DNA from: Aeromicrobium yanjiei
GTDB taxonomy: Bacteria > Actinomycetota > Actinomycetes > Propionibacteriales > Nocardioidaceae
Length of the DNA stretch: 64,000 bases
Assembly (NCBI RefSeq): GCF_009649075.1
Contig: NZ_CP045737.1
Coordinates: 3,162,001-3,226,000, forward strand
Direction of reading: 5' to 3'
Part shown: in pieces, positions 45,832-55,162 of the stretch
Layout of the letters: each line of letters starts with the position of its first letter
Position numbering within the stretch: position 1 is the stretch's first letter
Position numbers and translations under genes: made by a program
Notes under the pieces: generated by a model
Told to the model about the DNA's origin: nothing
What the model saw: the letters and a program-made list of their open reading frames with translations, nothing else
The model's database searches: none

Positions 45832-46818
45832 ATGAACCTCGACGACCTCATCGCCACCGGCCGCGGCTACGTCACGCGTGGACAGTTCCTCGACAGCGGA
45901 TACGACGACCGCGACATCCGGGCGGCGGTCCGCACGGGTCTGCTGCGGCGACGTCGCCAGGGCGTGTACGTGCACGCCGCGACGTTCGACGTCCTCTCAC
46001 CCGAGCAGCAGCACATCATCGACGTACGATCGGTGGCCGACAAGCTCGGCCCCGCCGTCGCGATCAGCCACCAGTCGGCCTGCGCGATCCACGGGGCCGC
46101 CATGTACGGGACACCCCTGGACCGCATCCACGTGACCCGTCTCGACGGCGCGGCCGGGCGCACCGCCCACGGGATCGTGCACCACGAGGGACGCATCCTC
46201 CGTGACGACGACCTCGAGGAGATCGACGGCATGCTGGTGGTCAAGGCGCCGCGGGCGATCTTCGAGCTCAGCACGACCGGCACGGTCGAGTCGGCCATCG
46301 TCGTGATGGACTCCGGACTGCACCTCGCCCTCACGACGCCCGAGCAGCTGGCCGATCTCGGCGACCGGTTCGAGAGCTGGCCGGGAGCGCGCCGGGCCCG
46401 CTACGCCGCGTCGCTCGCGGACGGACGCGCGGAGTCACCCGGCGAGTCACGCTCGCGCTACCTGTTCCGCCGGCACAACCTGCCGACGCCCCAGCTGCAG
46501 GTCCCTGTCCACGACGAGGACGGCGAGCTGATCGGCTGGACCGACTTCGGCTGGATCGAGTACCGGCACCTCGGGGAGTTCGACGGCAAGGTCAAGTACG
46601 GCGGGCTGTCGGACGATCTGCGTACGCCGCAGGAGATCGCGTTCGCCGAGAAGAACCGCGAGGACCGGATCCGCCGCCAGCTGTTCGGGGTGAGCCGATG
46701 GACGTGGCGGGAGATCGACCCCTCACGCGAGCACGCGACGGTGCGCCGCATCGAGGGCGAGCTCCACCAGTCGCGCCGGCTCTACACCCGGAACCGCGTC
46801 ATCATCCCGCTCGACTGA
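45832..46818 (+). CDS. AbiEi-family antitoxin-like protein with DUF559-type nuclease-like C-terminus
   Basis: A 328-residue protein. The first 50 residues form a winged-helix AbiEi_4-type domain (GRGYVTRGQFLDSGYDDRDI, GLLRRRRQGVYV). The middle resembles the AbiEi core (VAISHQSACAIHG). The C-terminal third has an E205...D238...E249-D-G-K253 pattern reminiscent of PD-(D/E)xK/Vsr-like nucleases. Such proteins are abundant, often multi-copy, in Nocardioides-type genomes; their toxin partners are usually not adjacent, and none is seen here. ATG at 45832; no strong ribosome site. It is bracketed by a perfect 27-bp inverted repeat. Confidence 0.82.
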   Translation: MNLDDLIATGRGYVTRGQFLDSGYDDRDIRAAVRTGLLRRRRQGVYVHAATFDVLSPEQQHIIDVRSVADKLGPAVAISHQSACAIHGAAMYGTPLDRIHVTRLDGAAGRTAHGIVHHEGRILRDDDLEEIDGMLVVKAPRAIFELSTTGTVESAIVVMDSGLHLALTTPEQLADLGDRFESWPGARRARYAASLADGRAESPGESRSRYLFRRHNLPTPQLQVPVHDEDGELIGWTDFGWIEYRHLGEFDGKVKYGGLSDDLRTPQEIAFAEKNREDRIRRQLFGVSRWTWREIDPSREHATVRRIEGELHQSRRLYTRNRVIIPLD

Positions 46819-46873
46819 CCACTTCCCGCGCGTCCTTGTCACTTCCCTCGCGTCGTGACCCGCGGGAAGTGAC

Positions 46874-46907
46874 CAAACCCCACGGTCCCGTGGGAAACCG
46901 GCAACGG
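46874..46907. repeat. Right inverted repeat flanking the AbiEi-like gene
   Basis: Partner of the repeat at 45651-45684, in opposite orientation. Between the gene's stop (46818) and this repeat, about 46820-46873, lie two direct copies and one inverted copy of a CACTTCCC(G/T)CGCG unit, which form a hairpin like that inside the left repeat. The two ends are therefore related in both sequence and architecture. Confidence 0.85.
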
Positions 46908-46923
46908 GGGGACCGGCGCGGGG

Positions 46924-47859
46924 CTACTTGGCGTAGGAGTGGAGGCCGCCGACGAAGAGGTTGACGCCGACGAAGTTGAACACGAACGTCGCGAAGCCGA
47001 TGAGGGCGAGGATCGCGGCGGCCTTGCCCTTCCAGCCGGCGGTCGCCCGGGCGTGCAGGTAGCCCGCGTAGACGACCCAGGTGATGAACGCCCAGACCTC
47101 CTTGGGGTCCCAGCCCCAGTAGCGTCCCCACGCGTACTGCGCCCAGATCGGCCCGGCGATGAGGGCCGCGAAGGTCCAGATCGGGAAGCCGAACGCGTGC
47201 ACGCGGTACGCGAGCTGGTCGATCTTGGCAGCGGGCGGGATGCGCCACAGGAAGCCCGTGCGCTCGCCCTCGGGCGTCGTGCGCTCGGCCTTGGCCTTGA
47301 CGAGGTAGAGCACCGACGCCGCGGCGCCGACGAGGAAGGCGGCACCCGCGATCATCGCGCCGAGCACGTGGATCACGAGCCAGTACGAGTGCAGTGCGGG
47401 GACGAGCGGTCCCGCGGGCACGAAGACCAGGGCGGAGGCGCCCAGCACGACGGTGCCGGCACCCGTGATGATCGGTCCGACCCAGTCGATGTCCCAGACC
47501 CGCACCAGCACGACGTACGCGATGAGGGCGGCCAGGGTCGAGGCGCAGCCGAACTCGTACATGTTGCCCCACGGCACGCGCTCGGCCGAGAGCCCGCGCG
47601 CGACCACGCCGGCGAGCAGCACGACGGTCGCGAGCTGCGTGAGCGAGAAGCCGATGCCACCTGCCATGTTGCTGCGCTGGACCGGGTCCGACGCAGGAGC
47701 CGGAGCCGGCTCGCCGTCGGTGAGCACCAGCTCGCGGTCCGGGGCGACGCCCCGCGCGAGGCTCCACTGCAGGACGTACGCCACGAAGGCGAGGGCCAGG
47801 ATGCCGGTCGCGGAGGCGACAGCGTAGTTCGAGAACTGTTCGTACTGAGCGAGCGTCAT
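46924..47859 (-). CDS. ccsB: System II cytochrome c maturation protein CcsB (haem handling)
   Basis: A 311-residue membrane protein with about eight helices. The tryptophan-rich haem-binding WWD motif is WGRYWGWDPKEVWAF (residues 244-258), and the usual conserved His residues are present (H157, H164, H221). With ResB it carries haem across the membrane and joins it to apocytochrome c. ATG at 47859 overlaps the resB stop as ATGA; last gene of resA-ccdA-resB-ccsB. Confidence 0.95.
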   Translation of the reverse strand: MTLAQYEQFSNYAVASATGILALAFVAYVLQWSLARGVAPDRELVLTDGEPAPAPASDPVQRSNMAGGIGFSLTQLATVVLLAGVVARGLSAERVPWGNMYEFGCASTLAALIAYVVLVRVWDIDWVGPIITGAGTVVLGASALVFVPAGPLVPALHSYWLVIHVLGAMIAGAAFLVGAAASVLYLVKAKAERTTPEGERTGFLWRIPPAAKIDQLAYRVHAFGFPIWTFAALIAGPIWAQYAWGRYWGWDPKEVWAFITWVVYAGYLHARATAGWKGKAAAILALIGFATFVFNFVGVNLFVGGLHSYAK

Positions 47860-49463
47860 GCCTGCACTCTTTCGTCGGTGTGCGTGAGCGAGTCCTTCAA
47901 CCGCTCCAGGAAGTCGTCCAGGTCAGCGGGCAGGTCATCACGGGGCACACGGTCCAGGACGGCGACGTCCACCACGGTACGTGAGCCGTCCCGACGAGTG
48001 CGAATCCAGGTCCTGCGCGGCTTGACCGTCAGCGAGACCATGAGACCGATCAGGCCCGCGATGATGCCGATCAGTGGCACCTTGACCAGCGGGGCCGAGC
48101 TGATCTGGAACCGCGCGAACTGCGCGACCTCGACGAACTCGATCGTCCCGCCGTCGGGCAGGTCCGCGGTCTGACCGGGGGCCAGCGAGATCCGCAGGTT
48201 CTTGCCGTCCTCCTTGTACTGCGTCATGTCGGACTTGTCGAGGATGAAGACCGACTGCGGAGTGCCGTCGTCCAGGCCGAGATCGCCGTGCCAGACGTTG
48301 AACGACAGCAGCGGGTTGGCAGCGGCCGGGTGGACCGAGATCGAGACGCCGTTCTGCTCCGCGGCGGTCGGCAGGAAGAAGCCCTGGAAGCCGAGCTGCT
48401 CGGGCTGCGCGTCCGGCACCTTCAAGATCCCGTTGGAGGTGTACGTCGCATCGGCCGGCAGGAACGGCACCGCGTCGTCGAAGACCACGTCGCCCTTGCT
48501 GTCGGTGACCTTGAGCACCGGCGCATAGCCCTGGCCCACGAGGTAGACCGATGTGCTGCCGATCGACAGCGGGTGGTTGACCGTGATGTCGAACGGCTTC
48601 TCGGCCGAGCCGGGCTCGGAGGTGTACGTCCCCTGGGCGCGGAACTCACGCGGGGCGCCGGCCTGCTGGCTGCCGAAGGGCTGGAACCGGGCGGTCATCT
48701 TGTCGAGGGTCAGCGCGAACGGCGGCAGGTCGCCGTTGGTGAACAGGGCGCCCGCGCTGAACTCGTCGTACTGGGTCAGCGAGTTGGCGAACTGCCCGCC
48801 GTCGTCGGTCACCATGACCGAGCCGCGGTAGCCGAACAGCGTGCCGATCGCGACGCCGATCAGCACCACGACGATGCTGACGTGGAAGACCAGGTTGCCG
48901 GCCTCGCGCAGGAAGCCCTTCTCCGCGCTGACCTCGTGCACGCCGTCGCGGTCCACGACGTCGACGCGGGAGCGGCGAAGGACGCTGCGGGCGGCGGTCA
49001 CCACCTCCTCGGGCGAGCGGTCGGTCTCGAACGAGGCCGACGCCGGCAGGCGCGAGAAGTTGCGGGGCGCGCGCGGCGGACGTGCCCGCAGCGCGCGGAA
49101 GTAGACGAACGAGCGGGGCAGGATGCAGCCGATCAGCGACACCATGAGCAGCAGGTAGACCGCGCTGAACCACGGCGAGCTGTAGACGCTGAAGAAGCCG
49201 AGGTCGTCGAGGATCGGCGCACTCTTGGGGTGGTCCAGGAAGTACGCCTCGACGGCGCGCGCGTCGACCCCGCGCTGCGGCACCAGGGAGCCGGGGATCG
49301 CTGCGATGGCGAGCAGCAGGAGCAGGAACAGCGCGGTGCGCATCGACGTCAGCTGACGCCAGAACCACCGGGTGAGCTCGCGGCGGCCGAGGGCCGGGAC
49401 CGCGTTGGAGGTCCCGCCCCGGCTGGGACGGTCCTCGGTGGTGGGACGCTCGTCGACGCTCAT
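47856..49463 (-). CDS. resB: System II cytochrome c maturation protein ResB
   Basis: A 535-residue protein with three N-terminal helices (MRTALFLLLLLAIAAIPGSL near residue 41), a large extracytoplasmic domain and a last helix before the charged C-terminus. LFLLLLLAIAAIPGSLVPQ and GFFLPTAAEQNG are typical of the family. Partner of CcsB in haem ligation. ATG at 49463 overlaps the ccdA stop. Confidence 0.94.
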   Translation of the reverse strand: MSVDERPTTEDRPSRGGTSNAVPALGRRELTRWFWRQLTSMRTALFLLLLLAIAAIPGSLVPQRGVDARAVEAYFLDHPKSAPILDDLGFFSVYSSPWFSAVYLLLMVSLIGCILPRSFVYFRALRARPPRAPRNFSRLPASASFETDRSPEEVVTAARSVLRRSRVDVVDRDGVHEVSAEKGFLREAGNLVFHVSIVVVLIGVAIGTLFGYRGSVMVTDDGGQFANSLTQYDEFSAGALFTNGDLPPFALTLDKMTARFQPFGSQQAGAPREFRAQGTYTSEPGSAEKPFDITVNHPLSIGSTSVYLVGQGYAPVLKVTDSKGDVVFDDAVPFLPADATYTSNGILKVPDAQPEQLGFQGFFLPTAAEQNGVSISVHPAAANPLLSFNVWHGDLGLDDGTPQSVFILDKSDMTQYKEDGKNLRISLAPGQTADLPDGGTIEFVEVAQFARFQISSAPLVKVPLIGIIAGLIGLMVSLTVKPRRTWIRTRRDGSRTVVDVAVLDRVPRDDLPADLDDFLERLKDSLTHTDERVQA

Positions 49464-50212
49464 ACGGGAGCCTCGAATCCGCCGACCCAGGTCTGCATCT
49501 CCCCGACCAGGTCGTTCCACCAGCCGGTCACGAGCATGATCCCGACCGCGATGAGCAGGGAGCCGCCGATGATCGAGACGGCGCGTTGGTGACGGCGGAA
49601 CCACGAGAGGGCATGCATGAACTTTCCGAAGCCGAGTGCTGCCAGGACGAAGGGGATCCCGAGGCCCAGGCAGTAGGTGAATGCGAGGAAGGCGCCGCGG
49701 GCCGCGGTCGCGTCATCCGTCGCGAAGGACAGGCCGAGCACCGCGGCCAGGGTGGGCCCGATGCACGGCGTCCAGCCGAGACCGAAGAAGACGCCGAGGA
49801 CCGGCGCGATCGCCAGGCCGACGGCCGGGACGGCGTGGACGCGGCCCTCGCGCTGCAGGAACGGCACGAAGCCGATGAAGACGAGCCCCAGCAGGATCAC
49901 CAGGATGCCGGTGACGACCGCCAGCGTGTCCTGGTACTGGCGCAGCTCGAGGCCCACGGACCCGAACAGCGCTCCACCGAGGACGAACACCACCGAGAAG
50001 CCGAGGACGAACAGCAGCGCGCCCGCGAGCAGCCGCCCGCGGCGCGCCGACTCCAGGTCCTGCGCCGCGACCCCCGAGACGTACGAGAGATAGCCCGGCA
50101 GCAGCGGCACGACGCACGGGGAGAAGAACGAGACGAGCCCCGCCAGGATCGCCACTGGCGCCGCGAGGAGCAGGTTGCCGGAGGAGACGGTGTCGCTGAA
50201 CCAGTCGGTCAC
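49460..50212 (-). CDS. ccdA: Thiol-disulfide transporter CcdA
   Basis: A 250-residue, six-helix protein that passes reducing power across the membrane to ResA. The two redox cysteines are in SFFSPCVVPLLPGYLS and GLGWTPCIGPTLAAVL. GTG at 50212 overlaps the resA stop (GTGA). Length and helix number match the short CcdA family. Confidence 0.95.
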   Translation of the reverse strand: MTDWFSDTVSSGNLLLAAPVAILAGLVSFFSPCVVPLLPGYLSYVSGVAAQDLESARRGRLLAGALLFVLGFSVVFVLGGALFGSVGLELRQYQDTLAVVTGILVILLGLVFIGFVPFLQREGRVHAVPAVGLAIAPVLGVFFGLGWTPCIGPTLAAVLGLSFATDDATAARGAFLAFTYCLGLGIPFVLAALGFGKFMHALSWFRRHQRAVSIIGGSLLIAVGIMLVTGWWNDLVGEMQTWVGGFEAPV

Positions 50213-50787
50213 GCGGTGCTCTTCTGGACGTCGTCGATCAGGTCCGCGAGCGTCGAGGCGCTGACCTTGTCGAGGATCCGGGCGGCCACGCGCCCCTTGG
50301 AGTCGATGATCCACGTGGTGGGGATCGCGATGCTCGGCAGGCTGTCGTTGAAGCCGAGGTCGAGCTGACCGCCCTGGTCCTTGAAGCTCGGGTACGTGAT
50401 GCCCTTGCGGCGGTTGAACGCGATCGCGGTCGCGGGGTCCCTGGTCTTGGTCAGGACGCCGACGAACTGGACGCCCTTGTCGGCATACTGCTCGGCCACC
50501 TCGTCGAGAGCGGGCGCCTCGGCGCGGCACGGCGGGCACCACGGCCCCCAGAGGTTGACCACGATGGTCTTGCCCGCGAAGTCGGCGGTCGACAACGGCT
50601 TGCCCTCGAGGTCCTCGCCCTCGAGGACCGGCGCGTCCTTGCGGTCCGCGGGGTCGACGCGGGTGATCGAGCCGTCACCCGACACGTAGCCGTCGGTGGT
50701 GCCCCGGTTGCCGGAGCCGCCGCACGCGGCGAGCAGGGCGAGGGCCCCGATCGCCGCGACGGTCCGGGCGCGGAAGCGGTGGGTCAT
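50209..50787 (-). CDS. resA: ResA-type thiol-disulfide oxidoreductase lipoprotein
   Basis: A 192-residue exported lipoprotein. Signal peptide with lipobox LLAAC (C22), then a thioredoxin fold whose active site is W83-C84-P-P-C87. It keeps the haem-binding cysteines of apocytochrome c reduced, with electrons from CcdA. ATG at 50787; the phosphatase gene stop is 4 bases upstream, so all five genes from 51442 to 46924 may be one transcript. Confidence 0.93.
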   Translation of the reverse strand: MTHRFRARTVAAIGALALLAACGGSGNRGTTDGYVSGDGSITRVDPADRKDAPVLEGEDLEGKPLSTADFAGKTIVVNLWGPWCPPCRAEAPALDEVAEQYADKGVQFVGVLTKTRDPATAIAFNRRKGITYPSFKDQGGQLDLGFNDSLPSIAIPTTWIIDSKGRVAARILDKVSASTLADLIDDVQKSTA

Positions 50788-50791
50788 CGGA

Positions 50792-51442
50792 TCAGGCTCC
50801 GCCGACGACCTTGCCGCGCAGCGGTGCGGGCAGCAGGTCGGCCGCCGGCTCACTGTAGGTGCAGCCCACGAACTCGTCGCCGTCGAACGTGAGGCTGGTC
50901 AGGCTCGCGAGCGTGCACTGACGCTTGCGCGGATCGTGCACGAAGGTCTTCTTCTCGTACGCCCGGCGGGCGATCCAGACCGGCAGCTGGTGCGACACGA
51001 TGACCGCCTCGTGCCCGCGGGCCGCCTCACGCGCGTCGTCGACCGCGGCCGTCATGCGCGCGGCGATCTCCTTGTAGGGCTCACCCCACGACGGACGGAT
51101 CGGGTTGCGCAGCATCCACCAGTTGCGGGGGTTGGTGAACGCGCCGTTGCCGACGCCGACGGTCTTGCCCTCGAAGAGGTTGTCGGCCTCGATGACCCGA
51201 TCGTCGGTGTGGACCGGCACCTCGAGCAGCTTGGACAGCGGCTCGGCGGTCTGCTGCGCGCGCTCGAGCGGCGAGGCGACCATGTGCACGATCTCGTTCT
51301 TGGACAGGAAGTCCGCGGCCCGGGCGGCCATCTGGTGCCCGAGGTCGGACAGCACGAACTCGGGCAGCCGCCCGTAGAGGACACCCTCGGGGTTGTGGAC
51401 CTCGCCGTGGCGCATGAGGTGCACGATCGTACGTTCGGACAT
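50792..51442 (-). CDS. Histidine phosphatase family protein
   Basis: A 216-residue phosphoglycerate mutase-like phosphatase. RHGE (residues 11-14, nucleophile H12), SPLERAQQTAEPL and VSHQLPVW give the catalytic pocket. Substrate unknown; in related genomes a gene like this commonly sits between hemL and resA. ATG at 51442 lies 7 bases after the hemL stop. Confidence 0.9.
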   Translation of the reverse strand: MSERTIVHLMRHGEVHNPEGVLYGRLPEFVLSDLGHQMAARAADFLSKNEIVHMVASPLERAQQTAEPLSKLLEVPVHTDDRVIEADNLFEGKTVGVGNGAFTNPRNWWMLRNPIRPSWGEPYKEIAARMTAAVDDAREAARGHEAVIVSHQLPVWIARRAYEKKTFVHDPRKRQCTLASLTSLTFDGDEFVGCTYSEPAADLLPAPLRGKVVGGA

Positions 51443-51449
51443 GGATTTC

Positions 51450-52766
51450 CTAGCTCTCGGTCGTGGCCTGGGCAGCGGCGCGCGCGGCACCGGGCAGTGC
51501 CTCGGCAATTCTAGAGAGTGCCTCCTCGTCGTGGGCAGCCGAGACGAACCAGCACTCGAATGCGCTCGGCGGGAGATACACGCCGGCGTCCAGCATCGCG
51601 TGGAAGAACGGCTTGTAGCGCCACGCCTCCTGCGCCTGCGCACCCGCGAAGTCGGTGACCGGCGCGTCCACGCCCCAGAAGACGCTGAACATGTTGCCGG
51701 CGTTCTGCAGGACGTACGGCAGGCCGGTCGGGTCGAGCGCGTCCCGCACCAAGGACTGCAGCTGCGCCGAGACGGCGTCGAGACGCTCGTACGCCGCCGC
51801 GTCCGCGAGCCGCAGCGTCGTCAGGCCCGCAGTCGTCGCGATCGGGTTCCCGGACAGCGTGCCCGCCTGGTAGACCGGGCCGACGGGTGCGAGCTGCTCC
51901 ATGACGTCGCGCCGTCCACCGAATGCCGCGGCCGGGAAGCCGCCGCCCATGACCTTGCCGTACGTCACGAGATCGGGCGTCCAGCCCTCGCGCTGACCGT
52001 CCAGGCCCCAGTGACCCGCCCGGGTGACCCGGAAGCCGGTCATCACCTCGTCACTGATGAACAGCGCGCCGTTCTGTGCGCAGATCTGTGAGAGGAACTG
52101 GTTGAAGCCGGGCTCGGGCGGGACGACGCCCATGTTGCCGGCCGCGGCCTCGGTGATGAGGCACGCGATCTGGTCGCCGTGCTCGGCGAACGCCGCCTCG
52201 ACCGCAGCCCGGTCGTTGTAGGGCAGCACGATCGTGTCGGCGGTGACGTGGGCGGGCACGCCCGGCGTCTCCGGCAGGCCGAGCGTGACGACACCGGAGC
52301 CGGCCTGGGCCAGCAGCGCGTCGACGTGTCCGTGATAGCAGCCGGCGAACTTCACGATCTTGTTGCGCCCCGTGAAGCCACGAGCAAGACGGATCGCGGA
52401 CATCGTCGCCTCGGTGCCGGAGGAGACCATGCGGACGCTCTCGGCGGAGGTCCGGTCGACGATCTCCTCCGCCAGCAGCACCTCGGGCTCGCTGGGCGTC
52501 CCGAACGAGGTGCCGCGGGCGGCCGCCTCGCCGACCGCTGCGATCACCTCAGGGTGGGCGTGGCCCAGCAGCATGGGGCCCCACGAGCCGACGAGGTCGA
52601 CGTAGCGGCGGCCGTCGACGTCCGTGAGCCACGCACCCCGGCCGGAGGCCATGAAGATCGGGGTCCCGCCGACGGCACGGAACGCCCGGACCGGCGAGTT
52701 GACGCCGCCCGGCGAGACGGCACGGGCGCGGTCGAAGAGCTGCTGCGAGGCGGGTGTCGGGGTCAC
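51450..52766 (-). CDS. hemL: Glutamate-1-semialdehyde 2,1-aminomutase
   Basis: A 438-residue PLP enzyme that forms 5-aminolevulinate in the C5 haem pathway, following HemA. The PLP lysine is in [11 protein letters not shown], with [16 protein letters not shown] and [13 protein letters not shown] at 52766. It is the first gene of a probable hemL-phosphatase-resA-ccdA-resB-ccsB transcript, linking haem supply to cytochrome c assembly. Confidence 0.96.
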   Translation of the reverse strand: MTPTPASQQLFDRARAVSPGGVNSPVRAFRAVGGTPIFMASGRGAWLTDVDGRRYVDLVGSWGPMLLGHAHPEVIAAVGEAAARGTSFGTPSEPEVLLAEEIVDRTSAESVRMVSSGTEATMSAIRLARGFTGRNKIVKFAGCYHGHVDALLAQAGSGVVTLGLPETPGVPAHVTADTIVLPYNDRAAVEAAFAEHGDQIACLITEAAAGNMGVVPPEPGFNQFLSQICAQNGALFISDEVMTGFRVTRAGHWGLDGQREGWTPDLVTYGKVMGGGFPAAAFGGRRDVMEQLAPVGPVYQAGTLSGNPIATTAGLTTLRLADAAAYERLDAVSAQLQSLVRDALDPTGLPYVLQNAGNMFSVFWGVDAPVTDFAGAQAQEAWRYKPFFHAMLDAGVYLPPSAFECWFVSAAHDEEALSRIAEALPGAARAAAQATTES

Positions 52767-52885
52767 AGGACCATTGTCTCTCGTCGCACAATCTCCCGGA
52801 CAGGCGGCTTCTCAGGGCGTGACCCCCGGCGCGCCGGCTCGTTGAACCGGTGACTGCAGGGCTGTACGGCCGTCGGAGGCTGCTG

Positions 52886-52934
52886 TAACATCGGTTTACG
52901 CAAAGGCGCGTGGGTGGCGCCGGTCTGGGGAGGG
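52886..52934 (+). promoter_or_regulatory. Predicted -10 and ribosome site of the lytic transglycosylase gene
   Basis: TAACAT at 52886-52891 is a plausible -10 (preceded by TGCTG, extended type), and GGGGAGGG at 52927-52934 is a strong ribosome site 7 bases before the ATG. No clear -35. The rest of the 175-base gap back to hemL shows no riboswitch or operator I can recognise. Confidence 0.4.
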
Positions 52935-52941
52935 CACGATC

Positions 52942-54186
52942 ATGGGAGCTCGCACGCTGACGCGCTGGCAGAAGGCCGGCGCTCTCGCACCGATGGTGAT
53001 CCTGGTGGGAGCGTGGGGCGCAGCCCTCGGCAACTCGGGCCTGGCGACCGCCTCGGGCGGCTCGTCCGACGACGACGTGCCCGCGGTGCCCGCGACCGCA
53101 TTCGAGCAGCCCGCCAGCGTGCAGCAGACCCCCCAGGGCGTCGACCGCAAGGCGGGCACCGCCGGCACCGTCGCGACCCTGTCGACCAACGGCATCCCCG
53201 CCTCGGCGCTCTCGGCCTATCGCCGCGCCGAGACCCTCCTCGGCCGGGCCGACGACGAGTGCAAGCTGCCCTGGAACCTCGTCGCGGCGATCGGCCGCGT
53301 CGAGTCCAACCACGGCCGCACCAACGGCAATGCGCTCAGCTCCGACGGCCTCGCCGAGCCCGGCATCTACGGCGTGCCGCTCGACGGCAAGGACGGCCGG
53401 GCCCGCATCCTCGACAGCGACAGCGGCTCCCTCGACAAGAACTCGGTGTACGACCGGGCGGTCGGCCCCATGCAGTTCATCCCCGGCACCTGGAAGTCCG
53501 TGGGCGTCGACTCGGACAACGACGGCACCAAGAACCCCCAGGACATCGACGACGCAGCCACCTCGGCCGGCGTGTACCTGTGCTCCGGCGAGGGCGATCT
53601 GTCCAAGCGGGCCGACGCCGCCTCGGCGGTCAAGCGCTACAACCACTCGGACTCGTACGTCGAGCTGGTCCTGAAGATCTCGGCGGCGTACGCGGGCGGT
53701 GACTTCACCAAGTCGCCCGACGGGCTCTCGACCGCTCCCATCCTGACCTCGACGGCCTCCGACCAGACGCTGAGCGCCTCCGAGCGCAAGGCCGCGGTCA
53801 AGGCCGAGCAGAAGGCGGCCAAGAAGCCCAAGCCCCAGAAGGACCGCGGCGGGGCCGGCGGCGGCGGCTCGACCGGGGGCGGAACAGGCACCGGCACGGG
53901 TGGCGGGACCGGCACCGCGCCCGGCACCGGCGGCGGGACCGGCACCGGCGGTTCGGACGGCGGCAGTGGCGGCGGTGGCACCCCCAGCGGCGGCACGGTC
54001 GGCGGCGGCGTCCAGGACCTGGTCGAGGGCACCCCGCTGGCGCCCCTGGCCCCGGTCACCAAGCCCGTCACGGGCCTGCTGACCGCGGTCGAGGCCAACC
54101 TGCAGTGCCTCGCGACCGTCGCGACGCTGCCGGTCAGCACCTACCGAGCCCGGTTCGCAGCCTGCATGGCCGCCTTCGGCTACTGA
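52942..54186 (+). CDS. Secreted lytic transglycosylase (SLT-like) with Gly-rich tail
   Basis: A 414-residue exported protein. Signal or anchor helix about residues 12-32; catalytic Glu is E121 in GRVESNHGR, followed by [16 protein letters not shown], the usual transglycosylase fold text with a DxDNDG calcium-binding-like loop ([11 protein letters not shown]). After about residue 270 come a Lys/Ala-rich linker and a 55-residue Gly/Thr-rich low-complexity stretch, then a conserved tail with two cysteines. It cleaves peptidoglycan during growth. The 3' end overlaps hemB by 7 bases in convergent orientation. Confidence 0.9.
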   Translation: MGARTLTRWQKAGALAPMVILVGAWGAALGNSGLATASGGSSDDDVPAVPATAFEQPASVQQTPQGVDRKAGTAGTVATLSTNGIPASALSAYRRAETLLGRADDECKLPWNLVAAIGRVESNHGRTNGNALSSDGLAEPGIYGVPLDGKDGRARILDSDSGSLDKNSVYDRAVGPMQFIPGTWKSVGVDSDNDGTKNPQDIDDAATSAGVYLCSGEGDLSKRADAASAVKRYNHSDSYVELVLKISAAYAGGDFTKSPDGLSTAPILTSTASDQTLSASERKAAVKAEQKAAKKPKPQKDRGGAGGGGSTGGGTGTGTGGGTGTAPGTGGGTGTGGSDGGSGGGGTPSGGTVGGGVQDLVEGTPLAPLAPVTKPVTGLLTAVEANLQCLATVATLPVSTYRARFAACMAAFGY

Positions 54187-55160
54187 GCGCGCAGGCGGGT
54201 GGCGACCTCGGTCGCCCAGTACGTCAGCACGACGTCGGCGCCGGCTCGACGGATCGACACGATGATCTCGTCGATCGCCCGCTCGCGGTCGATCCAGCCG
54301 TTCGCCGCCGCGGCCTCGACCATCGCGAGCTCGCCGGAGATGTTGTAGGCCGCGACGGGCACGTCGACCGCCGCACGGACGTCCGCGATGAGGTCGAGAT
54401 AGCTCAGCGCCGGCTTGACCATGACCATGTCGGCGCCCTCCTCGATGTCGAGGAGCACCTCCCTGATCGCCTCTCGGCCGTTGGCCGGGTCCTGCTGGTA
54501 GGTCTTGCGGTCGCCCTGCAGCGAGGAGTCGACGGCCTCGCGGAACGGACCGTAGAATGCGGAGGCGTACTTCGCGGCGTACGCGAGGATGACCGTCTCG
54601 TCGTGCCCCGCCTCGTCCAGCGCGGCCCGGATCACGCCGACCTGGCCGTCCATCATGCCGCTCGGCGCCACGACGTGGGCCCCGGACTCGGCCTGCACGA
54701 CACCCATCTGGGCGTACAGCCCCAGGGTCGTGTCGTTGTCGACCCGACCCCGGTCGTCCAGGACCCCGCAGTGGCCGTGGTCGGTGAACTCGTCGAGGCA
54801 CAGGTCTGCCATCACGAGCAGGTCGTCGCCGACCTCGGCGCGCGCGTCGGCCAGCGCCACGTTGAGGATGCCGTCGGGATCGAGCGCACCCGATCCCTGC
54901 GCGTCCTTGCGCTCGGGGAGGCCGAACAGCATGACGCCCCCGAGTCCCAGCTCCACCGCCTCGGCGTACGCGCGACGGGCCGAGTCACGCGTGTGCTGGA
55001 CGACGCCGGGCATGCTGCTGATCGCCCTGACCTCGGTGCGGCCCTCGGCCACGAACATCGGCAGCACCAGCTGGGACGGCTGCACGTGCGTCTCCGCCAC
55101 CAACCGTCTCATCGCCGGCGACGAGCGCAGGCGACGAGGACGGTCGGTGGGGAACGACAT
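54180..55160 (-). CDS. hemB: Delta-aminolevulinic acid dehydratase (porphobilinogen synthase)
   Basis: A 326-residue aldolase-fold enzyme. Schiff-base lysines in [16 protein letters not shown] and [12 protein letters not shown]; the metal loop reads [14 protein letters not shown], with Asp at one of the usual zinc cysteine positions, so it is likely less zinc-dependent than the human type. Last gene of rex-hemA-hemC-hemD-hemB; ATG at 55160 is 2 bases after the cobA/hemD stop. Confidence 0.96.
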   Translation of the reverse strand: MSFPTDRPRRLRSSPAMRRLVAETHVQPSQLVLPMFVAEGRTEVRAISSMPGVVQHTRDSARRAYAEAVELGLGGVMLFGLPERKDAQGSGALDPDGILNVALADARAEVGDDLLVMADLCLDEFTDHGHCGVLDDRGRVDNDTTLGLYAQMGVVQAESGAHVVAPSGMMDGQVGVIRAALDEAGHDETVILAYAAKYASAFYGPFREAVDSSLQGDRKTYQQDPANGREAIREVLLDIEEGADMVMVKPALSYLDLIADVRAAVDVPVAAYNISGELAMVEAAAANGWIDRERAIDEIIVSIRRAGADVVLTYWATEVATRLRAQ

Positions 55161-55162
55161 GA

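Noticed and set aside
45832-46818. A complete AbiE type IV toxin-antitoxin system.
   Set aside because: No AbiEii nucleotidyltransferase gene lies on either side; the neighbours are an exporter and cytochrome c assembly genes.
52767-52941. A c-di-AMP (ydaO-type) riboswitch upstream of the lytic transglycosylase, as found before some actinobacterial wall hydrolases.
   Set aside because: The gap is short and none of the conserved riboswitch blocks are recognisable; only a -10 and a strong ribosome site are supported.
53850-54005. GGC/ACC-rich repeats in the transglycosylase gene as a mobile or CRISPR-like repeat.
   Set aside because: They keep the reading frame and encode a Gly/Thr-rich linker, a usual feature of secreted wall proteins; there are no spacers.
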